A stretch of DNA of 64,000 nt from JBOCEF01 sp047610385 (lineage in GTDB: Bacteria; Pseudomonadota; Alphaproteobacteria; Rhodobacterales; Rhodobacteraceae). The DNA lies in assembly GCA_047610385.1 (NCBI GenBank), contig JBLGAC010000002.1, positions 145,512 through 209,511 on the forward strand, written 5' to 3'. Position 1 is the stretch's first letter. Each line of letters opens with the position of its first letter. Made by a program: the position numbers and the translations under genes. The notes under the pieces were generated by a model. It saw nothing but the letters and a program-made list of their open reading frames with translations, was not told the DNA's origin and made no database searches. Positions 1 to 9,059 of the stretch are shown piece after piece.

Positions 1-25
1 GACCGAAGGGATCGTTGTCCGACAT
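1..25 (-). CDS. tssL: Start of a TssL (DotU-like) T6SS membrane subunit, cut by the window edge
   Basis: Only the first eight codons are inside the window (ATG at 25..23), reading MSDNDPFG. The acidic DPFG opening is common in TssL/DotU proteins, the inner-membrane subunit of the T6SS membrane complex. An AAAGG-like ribosome site lies about 8 bases upstream, and the gene follows tssK on the same strand after about 230 bases. An overlapping ATG at 33 in another frame is also open to the edge. The name is inferred from this short stretch and the neighbours. Confidence 0.5.
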
Positions 26-252
26 GGGTGCATGCCTTTCGTCGTCTGCGCTCCGTTCCCACCCGCGGCGCGCTGCACGGGGCAAAGGCCCCGCCGCGCG
101 CCCCCGGAAAAGGTCGGGAGCCGTCCAATTTGGCCGCGCGGGAAAATGCGCCACCGTGAAATCATCGCCCGGACCCGGGCCTCAATCCATTGCGCCCCGA
201 TGGGGGCGGTAAGTGCGGCGGCGGTCGGGGCGCGCCCCGATCGCCGCCCGTG
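26..252. other. Gap between tssK and the next T6SS gene
   Basis: About 227 GC-rich bases with no convincing gene. The length leaves room for a separate promoter for the gene at the left edge, but no clear -10/-35 pair could be picked out. Confidence 0.4.
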
Positions 253-1596
253 TCAGTCGCGGATGGCCCAAAGCTGGATCTGCAGCTCAGGGAACCGCGC
301 GGCGTGGTGAATGGCGATGGAGCGTGACCGCTTCACCCCCGCCCACGCCTCGGACGAGGTGTCGAGTTCAAGGTACAGCCATCCGGCCAGCCGCGGCAAT
401 TCTTGTGGCGGGTGGGCCAAGGGCCGGATGCGCACCGACCGGTCGGCCGAGGTCACGATCGCCTTGATGTCGTTGATCGACCCGATCGACACCTGCCGCG
501 GGAAACTGGCGCGGAATTCCTCGCTGTCCATCGCGGCGTGGGCGACCATGACGAACTGCGCGTTCTGCAGCAGGCTGTCATCGGTGATCGGCCCGTAATC
601 AATGTTGTACTGGTTGCGCTTCAGGGCGATTCGCATCGCCTTCTGCACGCCCAGATGCGCAAGCGACCGGCGGATTTCGTCAAGCACCGGGGCGAAGGTG
701 CTGGTCAGATCGTCGTGGTCATAGCGCGGAAAGGCCGGGGGACGGCGGGTTTCCTCAGCGGTGAAGGTCGCCAGTGCACCAGCCAGTTCCACCATTTCCC
801 GGAACAAGGTTTCGGGGTGGTGATGGACGCTGTCGCGCAGGGCGTTGAATGCCGCGCTTTTGGCGTTCACCAATTGCAGCAGCATGAATTCTTCAAGCGC
901 CGCGGCGCCCGATCCGCCAACCTGACTGTATTGCCCCGCAAGGCTGTCGGCGCGCGCGTCCAGAAGGGTTGCGATTTCCTCCACCGCCTCGCTCAGCGGC
1001 TTGGAGGCGCTGGCGCGGGTCACGGGCGGGATGAAGTTCTGAACCAGCGAGACGCCGCGGTCTGACCCGCGCTCCGCCACCCGGCCCACCGGCATGGCGA
1101 TAAAGCCGGGCCGGGGTTTGTCGCCTATTTCATAGCGCAGGTTCAGCGCGCCAAGCTGCAATTGCACCGGCGCGGACCCTTCGTCGAGCGCGTCGGTCGC
1201 CTCGCCTTCGTCGACCACATAACGGGTGGACACCGGACCACCACCCGCGCGCGGCGCAGATGCCAACCGCCGTCCGGCCCCCGCTTCGGGCGCGACCAGA
1301 TAAACCGTCTGGTTCACCGCGTCGCGGTCGATTTCCAGCCGCGCAGGGGCCGGATCACGGTCAGGGAACGAAAAGCTCAGCCCGTCGGGCAACGTGCCGG
1401 ACGCGCGCGACAGCGCAAACGACCCGGCTTGCAGCGCGGCACCGTCGACCTCAGACCTCGCCAGCCCCCAATGGAAGGGATGAAGCGCGCCAACGCGGTC
1501 GCGCAGCACGGCCTCCAGATACCGGTCCTGCTGCTGAAAATGGTGGTGGCGAAGGAACATACCCTCCACCCACATCACCCGCCGCTCTAGCGTCAT
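253..1596 (-). CDS. tssK: TssK, T6SS baseplate subunit
   Basis: A 447-residue protein with the family's hallmark start (VMWVEGMFLRHHHFQQQDRY) and the conserved later segment around LNLRYEIGDKPRPGF. TssK forms trimers that link the T6SS baseplate (TssEFG) to the TssJLM membrane complex. Its length matches the usual 440-450 residues. The ATG at 1596 has a strong GAGGAG site about 7 bases upstream. It lies 66 bases after tagH, and with the presumed tssL it forms a minus-strand tagH-tssK-tssL run. Nothing suggests decay, so the locus probably encodes a working T6SS that continues beyond the left edge. Confidence 0.93.
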   Translation of the reverse strand: MTLERRVMWVEGMFLRHHHFQQQDRYLEAVLRDRVGALHPFHWGLARSEVDGAALQAGSFALSRASGTLPDGLSFSFPDRDPAPARLEIDRDAVNQTVYLVAPEAGAGRRLASAPRAGGGPVSTRYVVDEGEATDALDEGSAPVQLQLGALNLRYEIGDKPRPGFIAMPVGRVAERGSDRGVSLVQNFIPPVTRASASKPLSEAVEEIATLLDARADSLAGQYSQVGGSGAAALEEFMLLQLVNAKSAAFNALRDSVHHHPETLFREMVELAGALATFTAEETRRPPAFPRYDHDDLTSTFAPVLDEIRRSLAHLGVQKAMRIALKRNQYNIDYGPITDDSLLQNAQFVMVAHAAMDSEEFRASFPRQVSIGSINDIKAIVTSADRSVRIRPLAHPPQELPRLAGWLYLELDTSSEAWAGVKRSRSIAIHHAARFPELQIQLWAIRD

Positions 1597-1662
1597 ATCA
1601 ATGCTCCTCGCCCGGAAACGCCGGGCTTTGAATGCGCCGGACCGGGGATGCGGGGTTGATGA

Positions 1663-3357
1663 TCACTTAGACACCCCTCCATACAGCCGATCCAGCTCTC
1701 GACCCAGCACGCGTACGATGTCTTCGTCAACGTCCTCAGCGAAATCCTTGTAGTTTTCGCGGAATTTTTCCCACAATTCCGCCCGGCGCAGCTGCGGGAT
1801 GATCGAAGACAGCCCCTTGGAGGACAGCTTCGTCTCAAGCGCGGCGGGGTCAAACGCGGCGACTGAGACCCTCAGCCCCGCCTTCACTGCGCCGATCATC
1901 GCCAGCTGATGGGCTTCGAGGCTTTGAACCGCGTCGTCGATCGCCGCCTGCCCGCGCTTGAAGCTGCCAGTGTCGGGGCCCAGCAGCGCCTCCACCGCGG
2001 CACCAGCGTCTGGCGCCCATTTCAGCGGGTTCATGCCCATTTCCACCTGGGTCTGCTTGACCCCGAACGCCAGCTTCGCGTCACGGCGCATCAGCAGCAG
2101 GCGGCGCAGCGCGTCGGCCATTGCGCGGTGTTGGCGCCCGATTTCAGCGGCAAACGCGGCCTGCACCTCAGGCGCATCCGACGGCGGGCGCGCGCCGGTG
2201 GCATCAAACAGCGCCGCCAGCGCAGCCGCGCTCGCGCCATCCGGCACGGCGGCGGGCTGCGGCGCAGCAACGGGCGCGGCTTGCGCCGGGGCGGGGGTTT
2301 GAATGGGCGCAGGCGCAGGCGTGGGGGCCGGTTCGGCAAAAAGCGCGGGCCCCGGCGCGGTGGGCGCGGGCTGGGGTGTGGGTGGCGGCGCGGCGGGTGG
2401 TGTCGACGGGGCGAACCCGGCGAACGGATCGCTGTCGCCGCTGCTGAACGGATCAATGGTCATGGGCCGCGTCGGCGGCGCGGCGGCGGGGGCCGCAACA
2501 GGTGCGGGCGCAGGTGGCGGCGTGGGTGCCTGCACAGGTGCAGGGCGCGGTGCGGCGGCGGCGGGCGCAGGCGCAGGATCAGCGAACGGGTCGCCGCCGC
2601 CGAACGGATCTTCTCCGCCAAACGGGTCGTCATCGCTGGGGGCGGGGTCGCCGCCGGGCGCGTCGAACCCGGCAAAGCCTTTTTCCATGTCTGCGAAGGG
2701 ATCAGGCTCACCGCCCGCACCGGCCAGCCAGTCGTCCGGCATGCCGCCTGCTTTGGGCGCGGCGGGCGCCGGGGTGCGCGCGGGCGTGGGCCTGCCGCCG
2801 GTTGAGGGCGCGAAATGCTGATTCACCCCCGCGGGCGCATGGCGGTCCCACGTGGCGTCTGCGGGCTTTTCGGGCGCGGCGAAGATCGGATCTGGCGCGC
2901 CTGACCCCAGCCCACCGCCCAGCCCGAATGGATCGCTGGTCGCTGCTGGCTGCGCGCCACCGCGCGCTGCAGAGGCGCCGAACATGTCGTCTTCGCCAAG
3001 ACTTCCGGCGATGCCGCCATCCATGATGCCGCCTTCGCGCGCGGTCTTCATTTCGATCTGCGCGCCGCCCACAAACAGGATCACGCTGTCAGGCAGCGGG
3101 GTGGGCTGGCCGCGCACAAGCCGGTTGGAGCGGCTGCCGACGAAGGTGCCATTCGACGAAAGGTCGGTCAGCACCAGCTGCCCGCCTTGTTCGCGCAATT
3201 CGCAATGTATGCGGCTGATGGCACCTTGATCGTCCTGCACCGACAGCCCGCAGTCTTCCGAGCGGCCGATCATAAACGGCGATGCGCCGATTTCGACGTT
3301 GCGAAGGTTGCCGCCGGTGCACGTGGCGGCACCAGAGACGGTTAAAGTGACCTGCAC
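1663..3357 (-). CDS. tagH: TagH, T6SS-associated FHA-domain protein
   Basis: A 564-residue protein in three parts. Residues about 1-95 are an FHA phosphothreonine-binding domain (IGRSEDCGLSV, SRIHCEL, LTDLSSNGTFVG). Residues about 100-380 are a Pro/Ala/Gly-rich, presumably disordered linker with seven DPF tripeptides. The last ~170 residues are the conserved TagH C-terminal domain ending in DEDIVRVLGRELDRLYGG. FHA proteins of T6SS loci bind threonines phosphorylated by a PpkA-type kinase, and such a kinase lies about 0.6 kb away. The chosen start is GTG at 3357 because GGGGGAA sits about 7 bases upstream; a TTG at 3396 would add 13 residues. Confidence 0.87.
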   Translation of the reverse strand: MQVTLTVSGAATCTGGNLRNVEIGASPFMIGRSEDCGLSVQDDQGAISRIHCELREQGGQLVLTDLSSNGTFVGSRSNRLVRGQPTPLPDSVILFVGGAQIEMKTAREGGIMDGGIAGSLGEDDMFGASAARGGAQPAATSDPFGLGGGLGSGAPDPIFAAPEKPADATWDRHAPAGVNQHFAPSTGGRPTPARTPAPAAPKAGGMPDDWLAGAGGEPDPFADMEKGFAGFDAPGGDPAPSDDDPFGGEDPFGGGDPFADPAPAPAAAAPRPAPVQAPTPPPAPAPVAAPAAAPPTRPMTIDPFSSGDSDPFAGFAPSTPPAAPPPTPQPAPTAPGPALFAEPAPTPAPAPIQTPAPAQAAPVAAPQPAAVPDGASAAALAALFDATGARPPSDAPEVQAAFAAEIGRQHRAMADALRRLLLMRRDAKLAFGVKQTQVEMGMNPLKWAPDAGAAVEALLGPDTGSFKRGQAAIDDAVQSLEAHQLAMIGAVKAGLRVSVAAFDPAALETKLSSKGLSSIIPQLRRAELWEKFRENYKDFAEDVDEDIVRVLGRELDRLYGGVSK

Positions 3358-3500
3358 CGCAATTTCCCCCAATGGCCGACAGGACGCCTCATTCAAAGCA
3401 TATGAGGCAAGGCATGGTCAAAGGTTCTACCAAGCTCGTCCGCGGGCGCCTATGTTGAATGGACGGAATTGTCGGGATTGAAAATGAAAGGATTTTGGAA

Positions 3501-3887
3501 ATGCCCAATCAAGTCGTGACCGGAGCACTGCTGCAATGTTCGTTCGGGGTGGCGCCGTCGTCCTTCGTGGCGACGCCAAAGATGATCATGTCCAGCTTTA
3601 TGGATGCCGGAAACATCATGGACAACAAGCCGATGGTGAACATCCTGCCGTTCGGGATGTGCACCAGCCCGGCCAATCCGCAGGTCGCCGCGGCGACCGC
3701 GGCGGCGCTGGGGGTGCTGACGCCGATGCCCTGTATCCCCAACACCGTGGCCCCCTGGATCGCAGGGGCACCAACGGTGCTCAACAAGATGATGCCCGCG
3801 CTCGATGACATCAGCACGCTGATGTGCATGTGGGGCGGAGTGATCAAGGTGAACTTCGCCGGTCAGGTTACGCATCAGATCCCCTGA
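3501..3887 (+). CDS. PAAR-like (DUF4280) T6SS spike-tip protein
   Basis: A 128-residue protein of the DUF4280 PAAR-like family: GALLQCSFGVAPSSF, NIMDNKPMVNILPFGMC, TPMPCIPNTVAPW and MCMWGGVIKV are all family signatures. PAAR-like proteins cap the VgrG needle tip and carry or recruit effectors. It has no C-terminal toxin extension, so it is a stand-alone tip. The ATG at 3501 is preferred over one 14 codons upstream because AAAGGA precedes it. It is transcribed away from tagH and toward the kinase gene, alone between two minus-strand genes. No effector, immunity protein or VgrG is next to it. Confidence 0.85.
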   Translation: MPNQVVTGALLQCSFGVAPSSFVATPKMIMSSFMDAGNIMDNKPMVNILPFGMCTSPANPQVAAATAAALGVLTPMPCIPNTVAPWIAGAPTVLNKMMPALDDISTLMCMWGGVIKVNFAGQVTHQIP

Positions 3888-3911
3888 CCGGCCCCGGCCA
3901 AGCGCGCGGCG

Positions 3912-3960
3912 CGCCCCGCATGGGGCGGCGGGCCCGGGGTGCGCAAGGCGCCCCGGGCCC
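3912..3960. terminator. Two GC-rich hairpins between convergent genes
   Basis: CGCCCC/GGGGCG with a GCAT loop (3912-3927) is followed by a perfect 10-bp stem GGGCCCGGGG/CCCCGGGCCC (3930-3939 and 3951-3960). They lie between the stops of the PAAR-like gene and the kinase. There is no T-run, so termination in either direction is inferred from structure and position. Confidence 0.5.
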
Positions 3961-3970
3961 GCAACCACGC

Positions 3971-6166
3971 TCAGCGCGCGGGTTCCGTGGTGATGATCCG
4001 CCGCGCCGTGTATCGCTTGGCGTCGCCCGGGGAATTCAGCGCCGCCACCAGATCCTCGATCACGGCGCTGCTTGATTCGGTGTCCGGCAGGATTTTTGGA
4101 ATCACGTCATCCTCAGACACGATGGCGATGACCATTTCCTGCCCGAAGGGCGGCGAGACGGTATAGCCGAAGATCTGCGTTCCCTCTGGCGCGTCAAAAA
4201 TGTCCTGCACCGAATGGGCGACGCGGATCACGCGCACGCCGTCCACCGCCACGGGCTGCACTCGCTCGACCCGGTCTTCGGGGTTGTCGCGTTGGGGGAA
4301 GGTGTGGTGAACCTTGCCCTCGGTGTCTACGTGATAGACGTGCAGATGCCCTTTGATGTTCGCGGGCACTGAGATCTCAACCACCGGGTTTTCATCCTCG
4401 TGGAACACGCCTGACGGGTTGGGCCCGGTGCGTCCACCGGGGCGACGCGGGTCTGATCCCAGGCTCAGCTCCACCTTCACGCCGCCATCGGCGTCGGCGG
4501 GCAGGATCCTCTCAAACGCGCAGATATGATCGGTGCGGGTTTCCACATTCATATCCAGCGGCCGGCCGTCCAGCTTGTCCTTCAACGCCTGTTCCAGTGC
4601 AGAGCGCGCGGCAGGCGACGACATCAGCCCTTTCACGATCGCGGGCTGGCCGGGTGCCAGGGCGCGCCCGTCACCACCGCGGATTTCCAGCGGGCCGCAA
4701 TCGGCAGCCTCAGCCGCGATGGCGCGCAGGTCAGCCAGCGCCAGTGTGCGGGCCTTTGCGTCGATCCGAAGATCAAGCTGCAGGCCCGCGGTCCGCGCAG
4801 CGGCGCCGATCTCACGGCTGACCTTGTCCTTGATGCCCGCATCGGGCGCCGACCCGCGCAACGCTACGCGCGCGTCGATCACGTCCAGTTTCCATGCATC
4901 CAGCGGCGCGGCGGCGGCGGCCATCGCGGCCACCCCTTCGGCCCATTCTGCCGAAGGCACGCCTGAGGCGAGGCGCAGCGTCACTTCACCGCCCGTCGCG
5001 TCCTCAAGCGCTTTGCGCAATGTGGCGGCGGCAGCCTCGGACGGGGCGTCGCCAGTGGCGCCGGCACCTGCCTCAGCGGTCAGGCGATAAGGGGCGGCCA
5101 GGGGTAGGGACGGTCCGAACAGCATGTCCTTGCCGGGGCCGAGGCCAAAGAACCAGCCCGCCCCGCCCATCAGCGCCACGACAACCACCGCGGCAATCGC
5201 GCCACCGGCGCCACCTTTTTTCGCGCCAGCGGCTTTGGCGGTGGGCTTGCCTGATTTGGCCGCAGGCTCGCCCCCCGCGGCACCTTTCTTGGGAAAGATG
5301 TCCGCGCCCGCTGCGGCAGGGGCGGGTGCCGCAGCCCCGCCGGGGTCCTTGATGGCCGCAAGAAGTTCGTCCGCCGACTGGAACCGGTCTTTGGGCCGCG
5401 GCTGGATCATCTTTTCGATCAGGCCACGCAACGGTTCAGGCAGCTTGTCGAGCGGCGGCACCTGGCTTTTGCTGTCGAGCATCGCGTCATAGCTGTCGAA
5501 TCGCGGGTGGCGGCCGTGGAATGCGGCCAGCAGCGTCATGCCCAGCGAATAAATATCGGAACGCGCGTCGACCTGACCGTGGATCTGGTCGATCGAGGCA
5601 TATTCGTATTTGCCGAGGAACCCGCCTTGCGCAACAGTTTTTCCGCCCGATTCCACATCCTTGGCGATGCCGAAATCGATCAGCACCGCGCGGCTGGCAT
5701 GGCCGTCGCGCAGCAGGATGTTGTCGGGCGACAGATCCCGGTGATAGGCGCCGCGTCCGTGCGCCGCCTTCAGCCCCTGCGCCGCGCGCCGGGCCACATG
5801 CACCAGATCGGCGGCGGGGACTGGCCCTTCCTCCATCTTGTGGGCCAGCGACGGACCGAGGATGTATTCGGTCACGAGGAACACAAGCCCGCCATAATCC
5901 GCGGTCTTTTGCAGCCCGTAATACCGCACCACGGCGTCGTCCACGATGCTGTCGAGCACCGTAGCCTCGCGCTGCATGAACTGTACGAATCGCTCATCGG
6001 CGGCGAATTCTCGCCTGAGCACCTTTATCGCAACCTCGGATCCCTGCGCGAGATTGGTCGCGCTATACACCTCACCAGTGCCGCCGACGCCAACCAGCGC
6101 CTCAATGCGATACGTGGAGTTCAGGATGTCTCCGGGCTTGAGCGTGCCCTCGGCGGCTTCGTTCAA
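3971..6166 (-). CDS. PpkA-like membrane Ser/Thr protein kinase of the T6SS locus
   Basis: A 731-residue protein. Residues about 15-280 are a Hanks-type kinase: glycine loop VGVGGTGEVYSA, catalytic Lys in VAIKVL (about 48), HRDLSPDN (Ser where most kinases have Lys) and DFGIAKD. A Pro/Ala/Lys-rich linker leads to one membrane segment (GGAIAAVVVVALMGGAGWFF, about 330-350). The ~380-residue outer part ends in a DUF4384-like segment (GHLHVYHVDTEGKVHHTFP). Such kinases phosphorylate FHA partners to switch T6SS assembly; TagH is the obvious partner here. The start is TTG at 6166 with GGAG 8 bases upstream; a nearby ATG is out of frame. No PppA-type phosphatase gene is visible in the window. Confidence 0.85.
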   Translation of the reverse strand: MNEAAEGTLKPGDILNSTYRIEALVGVGGTGEVYSATNLAQGSEVAIKVLRREFAADERFVQFMQREATVLDSIVDDAVVRYYGLQKTADYGGLVFLVTEYILGPSLAHKMEEGPVPAADLVHVARRAAQGLKAAHGRGAYHRDLSPDNILLRDGHASRAVLIDFGIAKDVESGGKTVAQGGFLGKYEYASIDQIHGQVDARSDIYSLGMTLLAAFHGRHPRFDSYDAMLDSKSQVPPLDKLPEPLRGLIEKMIQPRPKDRFQSADELLAAIKDPGGAAAPAPAAAGADIFPKKGAAGGEPAAKSGKPTAKAAGAKKGGAGGAIAAVVVVALMGGAGWFFGLGPGKDMLFGPSLPLAAPYRLTAEAGAGATGDAPSEAAAATLRKALEDATGGEVTLRLASGVPSAEWAEGVAAMAAAAAPLDAWKLDVIDARVALRGSAPDAGIKDKVSREIGAAARTAGLQLDLRIDAKARTLALADLRAIAAEAADCGPLEIRGGDGRALAPGQPAIVKGLMSSPAARSALEQALKDKLDGRPLDMNVETRTDHICAFERILPADADGGVKVELSLGSDPRRPGGRTGPNPSGVFHEDENPVVEISVPANIKGHLHVYHVDTEGKVHHTFPQRDNPEDRVERVQPVAVDGVRVIRVAHSVQDIFDAPEGTQIFGYTVSPPFGQEMVIAIVSEDDVIPKILPDTESSSAVIEDLVAALNSPGDAKRYTARRIITTEPAR

Positions 6167-6434
6167 TGCACATGCTCCGCTTGGAAATCCAATTCGAACG
6201 GCACGATAGACCAGCTAAGCCGCAGGACCAAGTGGCGCGATGAACCAAATTCAGCATGATCTGCGACAAAGGCGGCGCATCGATGCTCGGCAGGTGCAAC
6301 CGCAGGCTGATTTCGGCAGTGGCACGGCGAAAAAAAGCTGTGACACGGGCGTCATGGGCCTTCCCAGCGGGCAATTCATCGGTGAAGATGGGTCCGGGCG
6401 TTTGCGCACGGCCCTGGGGAGGTGGCGACGCGGC
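6167..6434. other. Divergent intergenic region between kinase and pseudo-ABC genes
   Basis: 268 bases that must hold the promoters for both the kinase (minus) and the ABC-like operon (plus). An open frame extends the ABC-like gene back to 6240, but its composition is unlike protein and the better ribosome site is at 6435. No clear promoter boxes were picked. Confidence 0.4.
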
Positions 6435-9026
6435 ATGTCTGAAAAGCTGACGACATTCGCGTGGCGGAATTCCAAGCATGATCAGCTTGCGCTGCTTTTT
6501 CTGACGATGCTGACGTTTCCGCTGATCTGGGCGACGCTCGAACTGCCCAAGATCGTCATCAATGATGCAATCCAGGGGCTGGATTTTCCGCGCGAAATCT
6601 ATGGCTTAGAACTGGAGCAGATCCCTTATCTGTTCTCGCTGTGCGGGCTGTACCTGCTGGTCATCGCGGTCAACAACGCGCTGAAATTCTACCTCAATTT
6701 CAAACGTGGCATCGCGGGCGAACGGATTTTGCGCCGCGCGCGGTTCGATCTGTTCCAGCGGGTGATGGCGCGGCCGCTTGCGCGGCTCAAGACCACGTCC
6801 ACCGGGGAACTGGTGCAGATCATCTCTGCCGAACTGGCGCCGATCGGTGATTTCATTGGCGCGATCATCTCAACCCCAGTGGCGCAGGGTGGGTCGTTCC
6901 TTGTCTATCTGACCTTCATCATGGTGCAGAACCCGCTGATCGGCGCGGCGGCGCTGGCGCTGTATCCGGTGCAAGCATGGCTGATCCCCAAGCTGCAGGC
7001 CAAGGTGATCGGCATGATCCGCGCCCGGCTGGCCAACATCCGGGCCATGGCGCGTGAGATCAACGAAAGCATTGAAGGCGCTGAGGAAATCCGATCCCTG
7101 CGCACCCGCCGCTGGCACATGGCAGTGGTGTCGCGGCAGCTTTACGACAACTATGTGATCCGGCGGCGGATCTTTATCCTGAAATTCCTGATCAAGTTCG
7201 TGAACAACGTCGCGGGCCATCTGACGCCGTTCTTCATCTTTTTGATCGGTGGCTATTTCGTGATTGAGGGTCGGCTTGATCTTGGCGCCCTGACCGCGGT
7301 GCTGATCGCCTACAAGGATCTGGCATCGCCGTGGAAGGAATTGCTGAGCTATTACCAGAACTTCTCAGACATGTCGGCGCGCTGGGACAACATCATGGAG
7401 CAGTTCGCCCAGGATGACGCCCCCGGCCCGCTGCCTGCCGAAGCGCCGGTGGGCGAGCATGCCGTCGCGTTGAACGGCGCGCAGGTAGAGGGGCTGCGGG
7501 GCAAGGTCACCTGCTTTGTGCCGCGCGGCAAGATCACTGCTGTGGTGGCCGAAGATGCCAGCCACCGCACCGCGTTGATCCAGGCGCTGTCGGGGATGCA
7601 GGATCTGGACCATGGGCGCTGGACCGCTGGCACGCGGGTGCTGTACCGCGCCTGCGTTCTGGTGCGCGGCGACGCGCGGATTTATGCGGGCGACATGCGC
7701 CAGAACCTGGTGCAGGGCCTGCAATTCCGGCCCGTAAGCCCGGCGGACGATCCGGCCGCCGATGCGCGCCGCGTCGAAGCCTTGCTGACCGGCGCCCCCA
7801 CCGACGACGTGAACGACGATTGGATTGACCCGCGTGAGGCAGGGTATGACGACCATGCGGCGGTGGACCGCCGGATGCTCGCGCTCGCCACCCGTCTGGG
7901 GCTGGAGGACGACATCTACACCATTGGTCTGGGAAGCCGGGCGACGGAGCAGGGCGCCGCGCAACTGACCAGCGCGGTGCTGGAACTGCGCAAGCGCATC
8001 GCCGCCTCGGCAGAGCTGGGCGAAATGCGGGCCGATTTCATCGATGTCTGGGCCGAAGACGGCTACGTCCCCAACGCCACGGTGGCCGAAAACCTGTTCT
8101 TTGCCCGTCCGGCCGACCCTGAAAAATGCTGGGCTGATTACGCCGGGGACCCGGAGGTGCAGCGCGCGCTTGATCATGTCGGCGCGCGGGATCTGCTGGT
8201 TGAGGTGGGCGTCGATCTGTGCGGCTCGTTGCTGTCGCTGTTCGAAGGCGTCGGCGGGGACAGCGAGCTGGTCAAACAATACGGGCTGTTCCCGAAATCT
8301 GAGACCCAGTACATCGAAACCATCGTGCGCAAGGCCAAGGCCCGCGGCGTCAAGCGGCTCAACCGGGCTGAGACGACGCGGATGCTGCAACTGGCCTTTG
8401 CCTACAACTCCGCCCGGTTCCGCCTGTCCATCGTGCAGCGCGGCGAACGGCTTGAGCAGCTTTTGAAAGCGCGCAAAGCCCTGCGCAAGTTCATTGAACG
8501 CGACCCCCGTTTTGAACGTTTCGACGACACTCGCTGGATGGGATCGTTCACGCTGGCTGAGAATCTGTTCTTCGGACCAGTGCGGCTGGACCGCCGCGGC
8601 AGCTGGGGCCCGTTCAAGTCGCGCATCGACACGCTGGTGGAGGAGACCGGTCTGCGTCAGGATGTTCTGCGCGCCGGACTGTCGCAGCCACTTGATGGCG
8701 GGGCGGTAACGCTCAACGCCCATCAGCGTCGCCGGGTGGGTCTGGCCCGTGCGTTGATGAAGAATCCCTGCGCGCTGGCCATTGATGGTATCGCAGCGAG
8801 TGATGGGCCGGGCGACAAGGCGCTGCGCAAGGTGCTGGCAGAAGAATTGGCCGCCCAGCCAGTTGACGATATCGGCGCAGGCGCACTGATATATGGGGCC
8901 TCGTCCGTCGAAGCGGCGGAGGGCGCGGATCATGTGATCTGGGTAACCTCGGGAGGGCGCCAGGTTGGCGAAGGCGACCAGGAAGCATTTGCTTCGGTTG
9001 ACTGGAATGAAATTCGCGGTCGATAA
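6435..9026 (+). CDS. ABC-exporter-like protein with degenerate, expanded nucleotide-binding region
   Basis: 863 residues from the ATG at 6435, which has GGGGAGG about 12 bases upstream. Residues about 20-330 look like a six-helix type-I exporter membrane domain. The rest aligns by eye with an ABC ATPase but lacks its chemistry: the P-loop position (about 369) reads AEDASHRTA with no GxxGxGK, the signature (about 760) is LNAHQ, Walker B (about 780) is ALAIDG with the catalytic Glu replaced by Gly, and the H-loop His is absent. Three segments resembling the post-Q-loop motif occur (DMRQNLVQG ~420, TVAENLFFARP ~550, TLAENLFFGPV ~705), so more than one ATPase-like unit seems merged. It heads a three-gene operon with a cNMP-binding and an MBL protein. 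ATP-driven transport is doubtful; a scaffold or sensor role is inference. Confidence 0.72.
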   Translation: MSEKLTTFAWRNSKHDQLALLFLTMLTFPLIWATLELPKIVINDAIQGLDFPREIYGLELEQIPYLFSLCGLYLLVIAVNNALKFYLNFKRGIAGERILRRARFDLFQRVMARPLARLKTTSTGELVQIISAELAPIGDFIGAIISTPVAQGGSFLVYLTFIMVQNPLIGAAALALYPVQAWLIPKLQAKVIGMIRARLANIRAMAREINESIEGAEEIRSLRTRRWHMAVVSRQLYDNYVIRRRIFILKFLIKFVNNVAGHLTPFFIFLIGGYFVIEGRLDLGALTAVLIAYKDLASPWKELLSYYQNFSDMSARWDNIMEQFAQDDAPGPLPAEAPVGEHAVALNGAQVEGLRGKVTCFVPRGKITAVVAEDASHRTALIQALSGMQDLDHGRWTAGTRVLYRACVLVRGDARIYAGDMRQNLVQGLQFRPVSPADDPAADARRVEALLTGAPTDDVNDDWIDPREAGYDDHAAVDRRMLALATRLGLEDDIYTIGLGSRATEQGAAQLTSAVLELRKRIAASAELGEMRADFIDVWAEDGYVPNATVAENLFFARPADPEKCWADYAGDPEVQRALDHVGARDLLVEVGVDLCGSLLSLFEGVGGDSELVKQYGLFPKSETQYIETIVRKAKARGVKRLNRAETTRMLQLAFAYNSARFRLSIVQRGERLEQLLKARKALRKFIERDPRFERFDDTRWMGSFTLAENLFFGPVRLDRRGSWGPFKSRIDTLVEETGLRQDVLRAGLSQPLDGGAVTLNAHQRRRVGLARALMKNPCALAIDGIAASDGPGDKALRKVLAEELAAQPVDDIGAGALIYGASSVEAAEGADHVIWVTSGGRQVGEGDQEAFASVDWNEIRGR

Positions 9027-9059
9027 TATGACCTGCGACGTATTTGGGAGAGCGCGCGA

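Noticed and set aside
6240..6434. 65-residue N-terminal extension of the ABC-like protein
   Set aside because: Sequence is not protein-like, the ribosome site is at 6435, and the space is needed for divergent promoters.
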